DNA of 18,548 bases from DASYSA01 sp036003885 (GCA_036003885.1 DASYSA010000251.1:1-18548), one strand, 5' to 3'. Counted from the stretch's first letter, positions 1 to 7,756 are shown. Translations and numbers: made by a program. The notes: a model not told the origin generated them from the sequence alone.

Positions 1-84
1 CACGGTATGATTCGCTTCGCTCGTACTAAAGACGAAGCGGAAGCCTGGTTAGGTGCTGAGGACTTATCAAATGATGTAAAATAG
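1..84 (+). CDS. C-terminal fragment of an unidentified protein (possibly STAS/SpoIIAA-like)
   Basis: An open frame enters from the left edge and stops with TAG at 82-84, giving a 27-residue tail that contains MIRFARTKDEAEAWLG. A strand followed by an 'EAxxWL' helix resembles the C-terminus of SpoIIAA-like/STAS-SEC14 small proteins, but the fragment is too short to assign. It ends 4 bases before the DinB-like start at 89, so the two could be co-transcribed. It shares the AT-rich base use of that gene. Confidence 0.4.
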   Translation, partial: HGMIRFARTKDEAEAWLGAEDLSNDVK

Positions 85-88
85 GCCC

Positions 89-601
89 ATGCAAAAACCA
101 TTATCAGACGAATACGCATCAGGCTATCAAAAGTATTTTGACTTAGTTTCAGAAGGCGATTATTTGACTTTGTTAAGTCAAAACTCAGTAGCAACAGTCG
201 ATTTTTTTGAAGGAATACCGGACGGAAGACTCGCCTATAAATATGCGGAAGATAAATGGACCATAAAGGAAGTGTTAATGCACATCATTGATACTGAAAG
301 AGTCTTTTCTTACCGAGCACTTGTTGCCGCCCGGGGCGACACCGAAACGGCGCTTTACAGAATGGACGAAGAACTATATGCAAGGAACGTTGACGTTTCC
401 CACCGAGGATTACAAAGTCTGATTTCGGAATTTAGGGCTGTGCGCGCTTCGACAGATCAACTATTTGAAAATCTTCCAGACGCTCAGAGTAAATTGCGAT
501 GTAACATCGTAACGCATCCGATGACGGCTCGCGCGATAGGTTACTTTCTGATTGGGCACATTCAGCACCACCTGAAAATTGTCGAAGAAAGATATTCATG
601 A
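89..601 (+). CDS. DinB-family (DinB_2-like) putative metal-dependent protein
   Basis: This is a 170-residue protein of the DinB/YfiT four-helix-bundle superfamily. The family includes thiol-dependent metalloenzymes and many proteins of unknown role. The typical signs are W57-T-I-K-E-V-L-M-H65 in the second helix and the C-terminal G-H157-x-x-x-H161 stretch (GHIQHHLKIVEERY). These give the three-histidine metal site (H65, H157, H161). The length is normal for the family. The start is the first ATG after the upstream stop, 4 bases away, with no strong Shine-Dalgarno. Base composition is AT-rich compared with all later genes (one 60-base line is only about 32% GC), which suggests recent acquisition or a different genomic background. 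The substrate cannot be inferred. The family call is confident; the function is unknown. Confidence 0.85.
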   Translation: MQKPLSDEYASGYQKYFDLVSEGDYLTLLSQNSVATVDFFEGIPDGRLAYKYAEDKWTIKEVLMHIIDTERVFSYRALVAARGDTETALYRMDEELYARNVDVSHRGLQSLISEFRAVRASTDQLFENLPDAQSKLRCNIVTHPMTARAIGYFLIGHIQHHLKIVEERYS

Positions 602-838
602 TTCTTTGGAAAACAACGACTGTAACCAGCGGCATCTGTCGCGGAGGCTATTTAGTAGCTCGTCGATTGTTCAGATTTGCGGAATACAGGTCAGAGTTGA
701 GCAATACGCGATCGGAAAAGCCTTCAGCGGTCCAAAAAAACCCTTTCAGTCAGTCAAGCCTGGTCGTATGATCTATGCTGTGCGTCTGGGCTAATAGCTT
801 CAGATGTAGTTAATCTGGGACTGACAAGGACTCGTAGT
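602..838. other. Intergenic region with no recognised feature
   Basis: This 237-base spacer separates the AT-rich DinB-like gene from inositol oxygenase. I see no convincing terminator, RNA or conserved coding frame. The only clear signal is AAGGA near 826-830, about eight bases upstream of the inositol oxygenase ATG. A 71-codon frame across 579-794 has no recognisable content. Confidence 0.5.
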
Positions 839-1678
839 ATGAAGAGTGCGACCGTTGAGGAGACTGTAGCTGAAAGTCCGGCCGGTAAGGGTCTACTGCC
901 GCCGCGGAAGCCTGAGGAGTTCCGCGACTACAGGGCTGAACCGCGCAGTGGCGTCAAGGAACTATACAAGCTCAACCACACCAACCAGACGCTGGAGTTC
1001 GTGCTCTCGAAAAAGAGGGAGTATCTCTCCCTATCCAGGCGCGAGTTGGGAATCTGGGAGGCTATGGAACTCCTCGACGACCTGGTTGATAGTAGTGATC
1101 CAGACACAGATCTTTCTCAGATAAATCACAACCTGCAAACGGCTGAGGCAATAAGACAAGACGGGCATCCACGTTGGTTTGTGCTGGCAGGATTCATACA
1201 CGACCTTGGAAAGATCCTCTGCATGTTTGGCGAGCAGCAGTGGGCCGTAGTTGGAGATACCTTTCCGGTGGGGTGTGCCTTTTCGGATAAGATCGTCTAT
1301 CCAGAGTTCTTCGCCGGGAATCGGGACCAGCATGACTCACTCTTGCAAACCAGGGATGGAATCTATTCACAGGGGTGCGGCCTTGAGAACGTCCACTTCT
1401 CGTGGGGCCACGACGAATATCTTTACCATGTGGTGAAAGACTATTTGCCGGAAGAGGCCTCATACATGATTCGCTATCACTCGTGCTACGTAATACACCA
1501 ACAGCGAGAGTACGGGCATTTGATGAGTGAACGAGATAGGGAGATGTTTAACTGGGTCCGGGCCTTTAGTGCCTATGACCTCTACTCGAAAAGCCCTGAG
1601 AGGCCGGACATCGCGACACTGAAGCCTTTTTATCAAGAGTTGATAGCTGAATTCTTCCCGCCAAAGCTGAATTGGTAA
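839..1678 (+). CDS. Inositol oxygenase (myo-inositol oxygenase, MIOX)
   Basis: MIOX (EC 1.13.99.1) is a cytosolic di-iron HD-fold enzyme that uses O2 to cleave myo-inositol to D-glucuronate. The protein has 279 residues, close to the roughly 285 of the mammalian enzyme. All six iron ligands can be placed: H97 (INHNLQTAEA), H121 and D122 (FIHDLGK), H191 (WGHDEY), H214 (RYHSCY) and D247 (YDLYSKS). Substrate-contact residues D88, K125, D140, S215 and K251 also appear conserved. The ATG has AAGGA about eight bases upstream. A carbon-nitrogen hydrolase starts 29 bases downstream. No inositol transporter, glucuronate reductase or uronate isomerase is in view, so the fate of glucuronate cannot be read here. 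MIOX is mainly a eukaryotic family with scattered bacterial members. The identification is firm. Confidence 0.95.
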   Translation: MKSATVEETVAESPAGKGLLPPRKPEEFRDYRAEPRSGVKELYKLNHTNQTLEFVLSKKREYLSLSRRELGIWEAMELLDDLVDSSDPDTDLSQINHNLQTAEAIRQDGHPRWFVLAGFIHDLGKILCMFGEQQWAVVGDTFPVGCAFSDKIVYPEFFAGNRDQHDSLLQTRDGIYSQGCGLENVHFSWGHDEYLYHVVKDYLPEEASYMIRYHSCYVIHQQREYGHLMSERDREMFNWVRAFSAYDLYSKSPERPDIATLKPFYQELIAEFFPPKLNW

Positions 1679-1707
1679 GACGTCAGTAGGATTATTCTTG
1701 GGTTGCC

Positions 1708-2664
1708 ATGAGAAATCTTCGTGCTGCGTCCGTGCAGTTTCAACACCTGCCAGGTGAAAAGACAGCCAACCTTCAAAAGATTCGAGGATTTGTCGAGAAA
1801 GCTGCGGCTAGCCGCGTCGATCTCATCGCGTTTCCCGAGATGTGCATAACCGGATACTGGCATGTCAGGAAACTAGCCAGAGACGATATTGATGGGCTGG
1901 CAGAACCGATCCCGACTGGCCCCTCAACCGAGTTCTTACTCTCTCTTTCCGCCAGGTACGCTATCACTATTGGTGCTGGGCTTATTGAACGGGCCGAGGA
2001 CGGATCCCTTCACAACAGCTATGTCGTCGCGATGCCGGATGGCCGTACCGCTTGCCATCGCAAGCTACACACATTTGTCAGCCCTCATTTGACACCCGGC
2101 AATTCATACACCGTTTTTGATATACCCCAGGGTTTTAGGGTTGGGGTCCTCATCTGCTATGACAACAACATCATTGAGAATGCGAGGATTACCGCGTTGA
2201 TGGGGGCTGAGATTTTGTTGGCGCCTCACCAGACAGGTGGTTGTAGCTCCAGGAGCCCGCGTGCTATGGGCCTGATCGACCCGGTTCTCTGGGAACGACG
2301 GAGAGAGGATCCCGCTGCGATTGAAGCTGAGTTGAGAGGTGCCAAAGGGCGCGGATGGATAATGCGCTGGTTACCGTCAAGAGCTCACGATAATGGGATG
2401 TTCTTAATCTTCAGTAACGGAATTGGGATCGACGACGATGAGGTGAGAACAGGAAACGCAATGATCCTGGACCCGTACGGCGAGATCTTAGTGGAGACCG
2501 GCAGGGCCGATGACGACATGATCATTGCCGATTTGGACGGAGAGACCATCCCGACGTCATCGGGACGGCGATGGCTCGATGCCCGGCGTCCAGAGTTATA
2601 TCGGCCACTGTGCATACCAACCGGCAGAGAACGTGATACGCGCTCCGTACGGTTTGACGAGTAA
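1708..2664 (+). CDS. Carbon-nitrogen hydrolase (nitrilase superfamily, amidase-type)
   Basis: This 318-residue enzyme of the nitrilase superfamily most likely hydrolyses an amide or carbamoyl C-N bond. The catalytic triad is visible: E44 in AFPEMCITGYW, K119 in CHRKLHTF and C150 in VLICYDNN. The residue after the cysteine is Tyr, followed by Asp, rather than the Trp-Glu of true nitrilases, which favours an amidase or carbamoylase branch. The middle part, with the CSSRSPRAMGLIDPVLW segment, is longer than in compact amidases. No signal peptide is seen, so it is cytosolic. It follows inositol oxygenase by 29 bases and precedes the phosphodiesterase by 40, consistent with one transcript. The Shine-Dalgarno before this ATG is weak. 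The substrate is unknown; the superfamily is certain. Confidence 0.9.
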   Translation: MRNLRAASVQFQHLPGEKTANLQKIRGFVEKAAASRVDLIAFPEMCITGYWHVRKLARDDIDGLAEPIPTGPSTEFLLSLSARYAITIGAGLIERAEDGSLHNSYVVAMPDGRTACHRKLHTFVSPHLTPGNSYTVFDIPQGFRVGVLICYDNNIIENARITALMGAEILLAPHQTGGCSSRSPRAMGLIDPVLWERRREDPAAIEAELRGAKGRGWIMRWLPSRAHDNGMFLIFSNGIGIDDDEVRTGNAMILDPYGEILVETGRADDDMIIADLDGETIPTSSGRRWLDARRPELYRPLCIPTGRERDTRSVRFDE

Positions 2665-2704
2665 GAAGCGTGCTGGCTGATCAGGGCAGGCTCATCCCGC
2701 GTCA

Positions 2705-3193
2705 ATGGCAGACAGATTGAGGACGGAAGCCACGTTGAAGATTGGCGTCATCTCAGACACCCATGGGCTGATGCGGCCGGAGGCACTGAGCGCACTCGGC
2801 GACAGCGACGTGATCATCCACGCAGGCGATGTGGGATCGGCGGGCATACTCGAGGCACTCAGGACGATCGCGCCGGTGGTGGCGGTGCGAGGCAATAACG
2901 ACAAGGGGACGTGGGCTGACAAGCTTGCAGAGAGGGAGGTCATCCGGGCCGGCGCCCACCAAATCTACCTGCTGCATAACGCAAACGAACTGGATGTCGA
3001 CCCGGTGGCTGCCGGCTTCCGGGTTGTGGTAAGCGGTCATTCCCATCGGCCGGCACACGAGGAACGAGCCGGAGTTCTTTACCTGAACCCTGGAAGCGCG
3101 GGGCCGCGGCGGTTTAAACTTCCAGTCGCCGTCGCCCGGCTCCAACTCGACAGCACCGGCATCCGGGTGGAGATCGTGGAGTTGCTCGTGTAA
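2705..3193 (+). CDS. YfcE/MJ0936-type metallophosphoesterase
   Basis: This is a small calcineurin-like phosphodiesterase that uses two metal ions to hydrolyse phosphodiesters. Metal-site motifs run in order: GVISDTHG (D18, H20), HAGDVG (D42), GNND (N64), H91 in the LLHN position, and GHSH (H112, H114). The 162 residues from the ATG fit the family, but members normally start just before 'xxIGVISDTHG'. A TTG at 2735, preceded by GAGGACGG, is therefore a plausible true start (152 residues). The ATG at 2705 has no clear Shine-Dalgarno. The usual 'THGH' motif reads LLHN here, keeping one His. It may be the last gene of the MIOX/C-N hydrolase run. The physiological substrate is not predictable. Confidence 0.9.
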   Translation: MADRLRTEATLKIGVISDTHGLMRPEALSALGDSDVIIHAGDVGSAGILEALRTIAPVVAVRGNNDKGTWADKLAEREVIRAGAHQIYLLHNANELDVDPVAAGFRVVVSGHSHRPAHEERAGVLYLNPGSAGPRRFKLPVAVARLQLDSTGIRVEIVELLV

Positions 3194-3329
3194 GGTCCAG
3201 AAATCCCGCGGGCAAGCGCCGGGAACGAGTCCGTTGGACGGATGATCGGTGTACACGAGAGCCGCAGACTTTCGAGAGGCCCATGCCACCGCAGCGGCCT
3301 TGTTCTTGAGACCTTTGATTCGCCAACCC

Positions 3330-3337
3330 AGGAGGAG
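3330..3337 (+). promoter_or_regulatory. Strong Shine-Dalgarno fixing the esterase start
   Basis: AGGAGGAG lies four bases upstream of ATG 3342. It favours this start over the upstream ATG at 3249, which would add 31 residues before a normal signal peptide. Confidence 0.8.
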
Positions 3338-3341
3338 AATA

Positions 3342-4853
3342 ATGAAACGCCTATTACCACGCCTTATTGTTCTGCTGAGCTTTGCGCTCATCACAGCGAG
3401 TGCAGCACGCGCCGACGTCAAATTGCCCGCGATCATAGCTGACGGGATGGTCTTGCAGCAGGGAATGTCGGTGCCGGTGTGGGGCTGGGCCGACGAGGGC
3501 GAAACTGTCACCGTTGAGTTTCAGAATCAGAAGGTCGCTGGCGTCGCGAGGCAAGGCAAGTGGATGGTTCGATTGAAACCGCTCAAAGCAGGTGGCCCAT
3601 TCACCCTCACCGTCACCGGCAAGGACAAGATTGAGTTGAAGAACGTGCTGGTCGGCGAAGTCTGGATTTGCGGGGGACAATCGAATATGCAATGGCCGCT
3701 CCGCCAGACGGACAACGCTGATACCGAGATCGCCAATGCGAAGTATCCGATGATTCGTCTCTTTACTGCGCCGCGCCTGGAAGTTGACGCGCCGGTGAAC
3801 GACGTGAAGGCGGGTTGGAAAGAGTGTTCGCCGGAGACCGTCGCGACGTTTTCGGCCGTTGGTTATTACTTCGGACGCGACCTGCACAAGGCCCGGAACG
3901 TGCCGGTCGGGTTGATCAACAACGCAGTCGGCGGCTCGCCAGCCGAATCGTGGGTGAGCGCCGCAGTGCTCAACGCAGATGCCGAGTACAAAGGGTTCAA
4001 AGCGGATTATGCCAGGGGAATGGAGCAATACGAGAAGGCGTTGGCGAAGAATAGAGAGGAGTCAGAGAAGGCAAGAGCGGAGGGTAAACCGGTTCCGCGC
4101 CCTCCCGGCAAACCGTGGATGCCTTCAGGGTTGTACAACGGAATGCTCGCGCCGCTTGCGCCTTACGCGATCAAAGGCGCGATCTGGTATCAAGGTGAAT
4201 CGAACGCCGGGCGCGCTTACCAATATCGCCGTCTGTTTCCGACAATGATCCGCGACTGGCGGGTGATCTGGGGCCAGGGTGATTTCCCCTTTCTGTTTGT
4301 GCAACTCGCGGCATTCGGTCCCAACTCGCCGAAGATGGGTGAAAGCGACTGGGCGGAACTTCGCGAGGCGCAACTGATGACGCTCTCCGCTTCGCCGAAG
4401 ACGGGAATGGCGGTTGCGATTGATGTCGGCACTATCGACGACATCCATCCACGCAACAAGCAGCCGGTGGGTTCCCGTCTCGCTCTTGCTGCACGGGCCG
4501 TCGCCTATGCAGAAAAACTTGTTCATTCGGGGCCCGTTTATCAGTCAGTGAGGATTGAGGGTGATAAAGCGATTCTCAGCTTCAAACACCTGGGCACCGG
4601 ATTGGAGGCGCGCGGCGGCGAGCTGAAAGGATTCATCATCGCGGGTGAGGACAAGGTGTGGCGCGAGGCGAAGGCCGAAATAAGAGGCGACCGGGTAATT
4701 GTGACGGGCGCAGGTGTCTCGAAGCCGTCGGCTGTGCGTTATGGGTGGATGAAGTATCCGACGTGCAATCTCTTCAACAAAGAAGGATTGCCCGCTACTC
4801 CTTTCAGGACAGACGACTGGCCCGGCGTGACGCAGCCGAAGGTGAATCCGTAG
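3342..4853 (+). CDS. Exported sialate O-acetylesterase family protein (SASA/SGNH hydrolase)
   Basis: A 503-residue secreted esterase of the sialate 9-O-acetylesterase family, which removes acetyl groups from sialic acids or other glycans. From the ATG at 3342 it has a signal peptide (basic MKRLLPR, hydrophobic core, cleavage likely after SAARA, residue 24). A beta-rich N-terminal domain follows, then the SGNH core with the nucleophile S114 in GGQSNMQW. GAIWYQGESNA is the second conserved block, and D367/H369 in DDIHPRN complete the probable triad. The C-terminal beta region contains residues that usually close the fold. An earlier in-frame ATG at 3249 is unlikely because a strong AGGAGGAG precedes 3342. 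The FRG gene follows after 30 bases. No sialic acid catabolic genes are near, so plant or microbial acetylated polysaccharides are also possible substrates. Confidence 0.92.
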   Translation: MKRLLPRLIVLLSFALITASAARADVKLPAIIADGMVLQQGMSVPVWGWADEGETVTVEFQNQKVAGVARQGKWMVRLKPLKAGGPFTLTVTGKDKIELKNVLVGEVWICGGQSNMQWPLRQTDNADTEIANAKYPMIRLFTAPRLEVDAPVNDVKAGWKECSPETVATFSAVGYYFGRDLHKARNVPVGLINNAVGGSPAESWVSAAVLNADAEYKGFKADYARGMEQYEKALAKNREESEKARAEGKPVPRPPGKPWMPSGLYNGMLAPLAPYAIKGAIWYQGESNAGRAYQYRRLFPTMIRDWRVIWGQGDFPFLFVQLAAFGPNSPKMGESDWAELREAQLMTLSASPKTGMAVAIDVGTIDDIHPRNKQPVGSRLALAARAVAYAEKLVHSGPVYQSVRIEGDKAILSFKHLGTGLEARGGELKGFIIAGEDKVWREAKAEIRGDRVIVTGAGVSKPSAVRYGWMKYPTCNLFNKEGLPATPFRTDDWPGVTQPKVNP

Positions 4854-4883
4854 AAAGATGAAGTTGTAAATCGGAGAACAAAG

Positions 4884-5651
4884 ATGAGCGAGAAACGGAC
4901 CGTGCCGTACAAGATAGAGCCCATACACTCCTGGAATGAATTTGTACGCAAGGTAGGATCTCCTCCGTATAACAGTTGGGCTTTTCGGGGACATGCAAAC
5001 GGTAATTGGCCTTTGCTGAGTGCGCTTGGGAGGTATCTGGATACATACATCGAGGAAGAATATTGGGAACGACAGGAGGCACGAATCCTAAGGATCTTTC
5101 AGAGAAAGGCACATCTGTACCTGACGAACCCTCCTCCCGGCGAAGACAGATTCCAGTGGCTAGCCTTAATGCAACACCACGGCGGTCCTACTCGCCTGCT
5201 GGATTTTACCTGGTCTCCCTACGTAGCCGCATTCTTCGCTTTAGAACGCGCAGAGAAGGAAGCGGCTGTTTGGGCCCTGAATCCGGCGAGACTTGAGAAC
5301 GTGACTGAGCGCCTCAATCAATTCCTCGAGGCAGAGGAAAGCGGGTTGATTGGGATAGGCGAGCCCTTTGTCATGAACAAACGCCTGATAGCACAATCCG
5401 GGACCTTTATTGTTACAAGGCAGGTTGGCACCCCAATCGAGTCACTCGTTGGGAACTACGAAGATCCGAAAGATACGCTTGTCAAATTCGAGTTAGTGCG
5501 AAGTCTGGTTAGGAATGACAGCATGCGAGCGCTGTTCACGATGAACATAACGCAGGCAACGCTGTTTCCGGACCTCGATGGACTAGCTCGGTCACTTGGA
5601 TACGAACTTGAGTTTAACTATGGGTACGATCCTCGAAAACGGGCAGTATGA
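4884..5651 (+). CDS. FRG-domain protein
   Basis: A 255-residue protein built almost entirely of an FRG domain, named after the conserved F-R-G found here at residues 34-36 (SWAFRGHANG). Other family blocks are LMQHHGGPTRLLDFTWSP (95-112), the AAFFAL helix that follows, R167-L-I-A-Q-S-G-T-F, and the C-terminal LFPDLDGLARSLGYELE. No signal peptide or membrane segment is seen, so it is cytosolic. GGAGA lies six bases before the ATG. It lies 30 bases after the esterase and may be co-transcribed with it. The biochemical role of FRG domains is not established. Members are scattered across bacteria and phages, often near mobile or defence genes, but nothing else here looks like a defence island. Family identification is strong; function unknown. 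Confidence 0.88.
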   Translation: MSEKRTVPYKIEPIHSWNEFVRKVGSPPYNSWAFRGHANGNWPLLSALGRYLDTYIEEEYWERQEARILRIFQRKAHLYLTNPPPGEDRFQWLALMQHHGGPTRLLDFTWSPYVAAFFALERAEKEAAVWALNPARLENVTERLNQFLEAEESGLIGIGEPFVMNKRLIAQSGTFIVTRQVGTPIESLVGNYEDPKDTLVKFELVRSLVRNDSMRALFTMNITQATLFPDLDGLARSLGYELEFNYGYDPRKRAV

Positions 5652-5670
5652 GCGTAAGACTCGATATTAT

Positions 5671-5733
5671 TTAGGATTTAGGATTTAGGATCTAGGATAA
5701 TCGAGGATCCAGGATAATTGAGGATTCAGATCC
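5671..5733. repeat. Heptamer array, unit GGATTTA (degenerating)
   Basis: In the convergent gap between the FRG gene and the zinc-ribbon gene, GGATTTA, GGATTTA, GGATCTA and GGATAAT follow each other at 7-bp period. Looser GGATCC/GGATAA/GGATTC copies follow. On the - strand it begins within about ten bases of the zinc-ribbon stop codon. The same unit forms a larger inverted array at 12070-12217. Confidence 0.85.
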
Positions 5734-5742
5734 TTTCTCCTC

Positions 5743-6351
5743 CTACTTGTTGTACATTTCGATGGCGAGCGCAGTCTGAGGTATGCCGCGCTTAGAGTTG
5801 ATGTCTACCATCCACTCTGCGCGGTGGTCCTGGCCGGCCTTGTCTTGAAATGAGAACACCACAAGCACTCTGGACTCGGTGCCGTTGATCTTCTCTGTGT
5901 GCCAACCCTGGCTGCCCTTTAGATTGCCGGCGTCCTTGAACTTGTTGAGTTCACGCACCATCATCTCATCAACCGTCAATCCTTCTTCATTGGAAGGCAT
6001 TGTTCGAAATGTTTGCATCGCTTTGAACGCGAGGATGGGGTCGGCGTGTTTGGAGTTCCAGACGGAAAATACGAGCAGGTAGGATCCAAAGCCGGCGAGG
6101 CCAATTGCGACCACAATGATAGCGATTCGAATAATCGTGCCTGCTCGGCTCGGTTCTCCATCGTCTTTCTTCTTCCCCGAACCTTTCCTACCAAAGGATA
6201 GCCCGGAAAGGAAGACCTTCTTGGTCTTCCTTTCGAATTCTTTTTCTCGCGCCCGTTCCTTATCCTGTTTGCCCCTCGGTGTGGCCAGGTTACACCCAGG
6301 GCAAGTGGCTGCTCCGGTTGGCGTCTCGGTATGGCATTTTGGACATCTCAT
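5743..6351 (-). CDS. Zinc-ribbon, single-pass membrane protein of unknown function
   Basis: A 202-residue protein with an N-terminal zinc ribbon (M-R-C-P-K-C ... C-P-G-C, two CxxC pairs at residues 3-6 and 18-21). A highly charged Lys/Arg/Glu linker follows (about 27-65). One transmembrane helix comes next (about 71-94, IIRIAIIVVAIGLAGFGSYL). A soluble C-terminal domain of about 105 residues then ends in EMYNK. The C-terminal part has alternating strands (SRVLVVFSFQD, HRAEWMVDIN) like a small periplasmic sensor or adaptor fold, but I do not recognise it. The topology would be ribbon inside, C-domain outside. It is the last gene on the - strand, converging on FRG. Its own upstream region is the 6352-6678 gap. 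Confidence 0.75.
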   Translation of the reverse strand: MRCPKCHTETPTGAATCPGCNLATPRGKQDKERAREKEFERKTKKVFLSGLSFGRKGSGKKKDDGEPSRAGTIIRIAIIVVAIGLAGFGSYLLVFSVWNSKHADPILAFKAMQTFRTMPSNEEGLTVDEMMVRELNKFKDAGNLKGSQGWHTEKINGTESRVLVVFSFQDKAGQDHRAEWMVDINSKRGIPQTALAIEMYNK

Positions 6352-6678
6352 GGTTCTTCTTGCCGAAAAGTACTCCGTTCAATTCAAAAGCACGTAGAAT
6401 GCCATAGATAGCCAACCGCCTCCATGGATGGGTTGGGTAACGAATCCTCGCAGTTTTGCTGCATTCTCCGCAGGTCGAGCCTCCTGGTTACTCGCGGGAC
6501 AATTACACTTTCTGTTAGGTCGGAGGAAAAGTGTGACAATTTGCGCCAAGTGCCCTGGGGCAAATCTGGACAAAACTCATGGGCAGGGGCCAGGGGCCGG
6601 GTGTCAGGGGTCAGGGCGGGAGCCAGGGGTCAGGCGTCAGGGCGTCGCGCATCACGGATCACGGATCACGCCTCACTC
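6352..6678. other. Intergenic gap: upstream region plus a G-rich repeat
   Basis: This 327-base gap holds the upstream region of the zinc-ribbon gene on the - strand and, from 6581, a repeat array next to the nitrilase stop. Within it, TTTGCGCC (6540-6547) and GGGGCAAA (about 6557-6564) form an imperfect inverted repeat. No promoter could be assigned with confidence and no coding frame is recognisable. Confidence 0.45.
6581..6675. repeat. Heptamer-like arrays, units GGGGTCA and CGGATCA
   Basis: Two linked short arrays. The first repeats GGGGCCA/GGTGTCA/GGGGTCA/GGCGTCA-type units. The second has CGGATCA twice, then CGCCTCA. Most units are 7 bp and end in TCA. Read on the - strand, the second array starts about three bases after the nitrilase stop codon, TGA at 6679-6681. 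Confidence 0.75.
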
Positions 6679-7587
6679 TCATTCCTTAAACACGTCTGGT
6701 CGTGCGTAGTGGCCGGTCACATCAAGCGTGAGACTCTCTTCGGCGATACGTGACAGATCGATATCGGCGGTCAGAATGACCTCCTCGCCATAGACGGGAC
6801 CAGCGATCACCGACCCATCCGGTGATATCATCGCGCTCCCGCCATTCAGTATCAGGGCCTCCGGATTGCCCTTCAGCGACTCGACCGGCTCGAGCTCCGC
6901 CGGCAAATCGCGAGCCGCCATGATTGATCCGCAGGCGATCACGAAGCATCGCCCTTCGAAGGCATAGTGCCTGCTGGCTACAAGGTTCATCTCCTTGACC
7001 TGGGGCCAGGCTGCGATGTGAATATCTTCCCCTGACGAATGCAGGGCGTGCCTGGCCAGAGGCATCCAGTGCTCCCAACAGGTCAAGCCGCCAATTCGGA
7101 CCGCGCCCGTATTGACGCCCTTCAAGCCCGATCCATCACCCTGACCCCAGATCAATCGCTCCGTATATGTGGGCATCAGTTTGCGATGTCGGTTGAGCAG
7201 AGATCCGTCCGACCCGAACGTCAGCATCGTGTTGTGAAGCGTGCCTCGCCCCGCGCCTTCTCTCACGCGCTCGTTAATGCCGATGTTGAGGGCAACGTCG
7301 TGGTCACGCGCGGAAGCCCCCAGAGCCTCCGTGATTGGACCGGGCACCACCACGCTGTTCTCCATGAGTCTCGCGTAGATCTTTTTAGTTGCCGGATGGT
7401 CCCAGACTGCGTAGTCGCGGCAGCAGTCGAGCCACGCCGGATACCCGGGTAACCAGGTCTCTGGGAACGCGACAACTCTGGCGCCAGTGGAGGCGGCTTC
7501 AGAGATGAGAGAGAGCGCCTTTTCAACTGAACGCTCGAGGTCCAGATAAACCGGCGCTGCCTGAACGGCCGCGACTTTGAGAATCAT
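6679..7587 (-). CDS. Nitrilase (nitrile aminohydrolase branch)
   Basis: Nitrilases (EC 3.5.5.1 type) hydrolyse R-CN to the carboxylate and ammonia. The 302-residue protein has the Glu-Lys-Cys triad: E43 in FPETWLPGYPAW, K136 in RHRKLMPT and C170 in GGLTCWEHWMPLAR. A further Glu, E143, lies in TERLIWGQGDG. The cysteine block fits the classical nitrilase signature (Cys-Trp-Glu-His followed by Pro). This sets it apart from the amidase-type paralogue at 1708-2664. It is shorter than many nitrilases (usually 330-370), lacking most of the C-terminal tail that helps spiral oligomerisation. No signal peptide is seen. It lies 169 bases downstream of pcrA, separated by a heptamer array, so it may have its own promoter. 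The exact nitrile is unknown. Confidence 0.93.
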   Translation of the reverse strand: MILKVAAVQAAPVYLDLERSVEKALSLISEAASTGARVVAFPETWLPGYPAWLDCCRDYAVWDHPATKKIYARLMENSVVVPGPITEALGASARDHDVALNIGINERVREGAGRGTLHNTMLTFGSDGSLLNRHRKLMPTYTERLIWGQGDGSGLKGVNTGAVRIGGLTCWEHWMPLARHALHSSGEDIHIAAWPQVKEMNLVASRHYAFEGRCFVIACGSIMAARDLPAELEPVESLKGNPEALILNGGSAMISPDGSVIAGPVYGEEVILTADIDLSRIAEESLTLDVTGHYARPDVFKE

Positions 7588-7595
7588 AGGCCCCC

Positions 7596-7750
7596 CTGAG
7601 TGCTGAGTGCTGAGTTCTGAGTTCTGAGTTCTGAGTGCTGAGTTCTGAGTTCTGAGTTCTGAGTTCTGAGGGCTGAGGGCTGAGTTCTGAGTTCTGAGCG
7701 CTGGGGTGTTACGTGCAGGAACTCAGAACTCAGAACTCAGAACTCAGAAC
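7596..7750. repeat. Heptamer array CTGAGTT x15 with inverted copy
   Basis: Fifteen consecutive 7-bp units of CTGAGTT, with variants CTGAGTG, CTGAGGG and CTGAGCG, occupy 7596-7700. After an 18-base spacer, four units of the complement GAACTCA occupy 7719-7746. The two arms can form a large hairpin. The array fills the gap between pcrA (stop at 7757) and nitrilase (start at 7587) on the - strand, starting about six bases after the pcrA stop. Confidence 0.97.
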
Positions 7751-7756
7751 TTCTCT

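Noticed and set aside
579..794. 71-codon frame after the DinB-like gene
   Set aside because: It overlaps the DinB 3' end, has no ribosome site and no recognisable protein features.
2753..3511. 252-codon frame on the - strand across the phosphodiesterase
   Set aside because: It is antisense to a clear enzyme gene and shows no family features.
4884..5651. Part of a phage-defence island
   Set aside because: The FRG gene has no nuclease, methylase, toxin or other defence partner within the window.
6540..6564. Sigma-54 (-24/-12) promoter upstream of the zinc-ribbon gene
   Set aside because: A GGCAC-like element is present but the GC spacing to the -12 element does not fit.
7596..7750. CRISPR array
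   Set aside because: The units are 7 bp in direct tandem with no spacers and no cas genes nearby.
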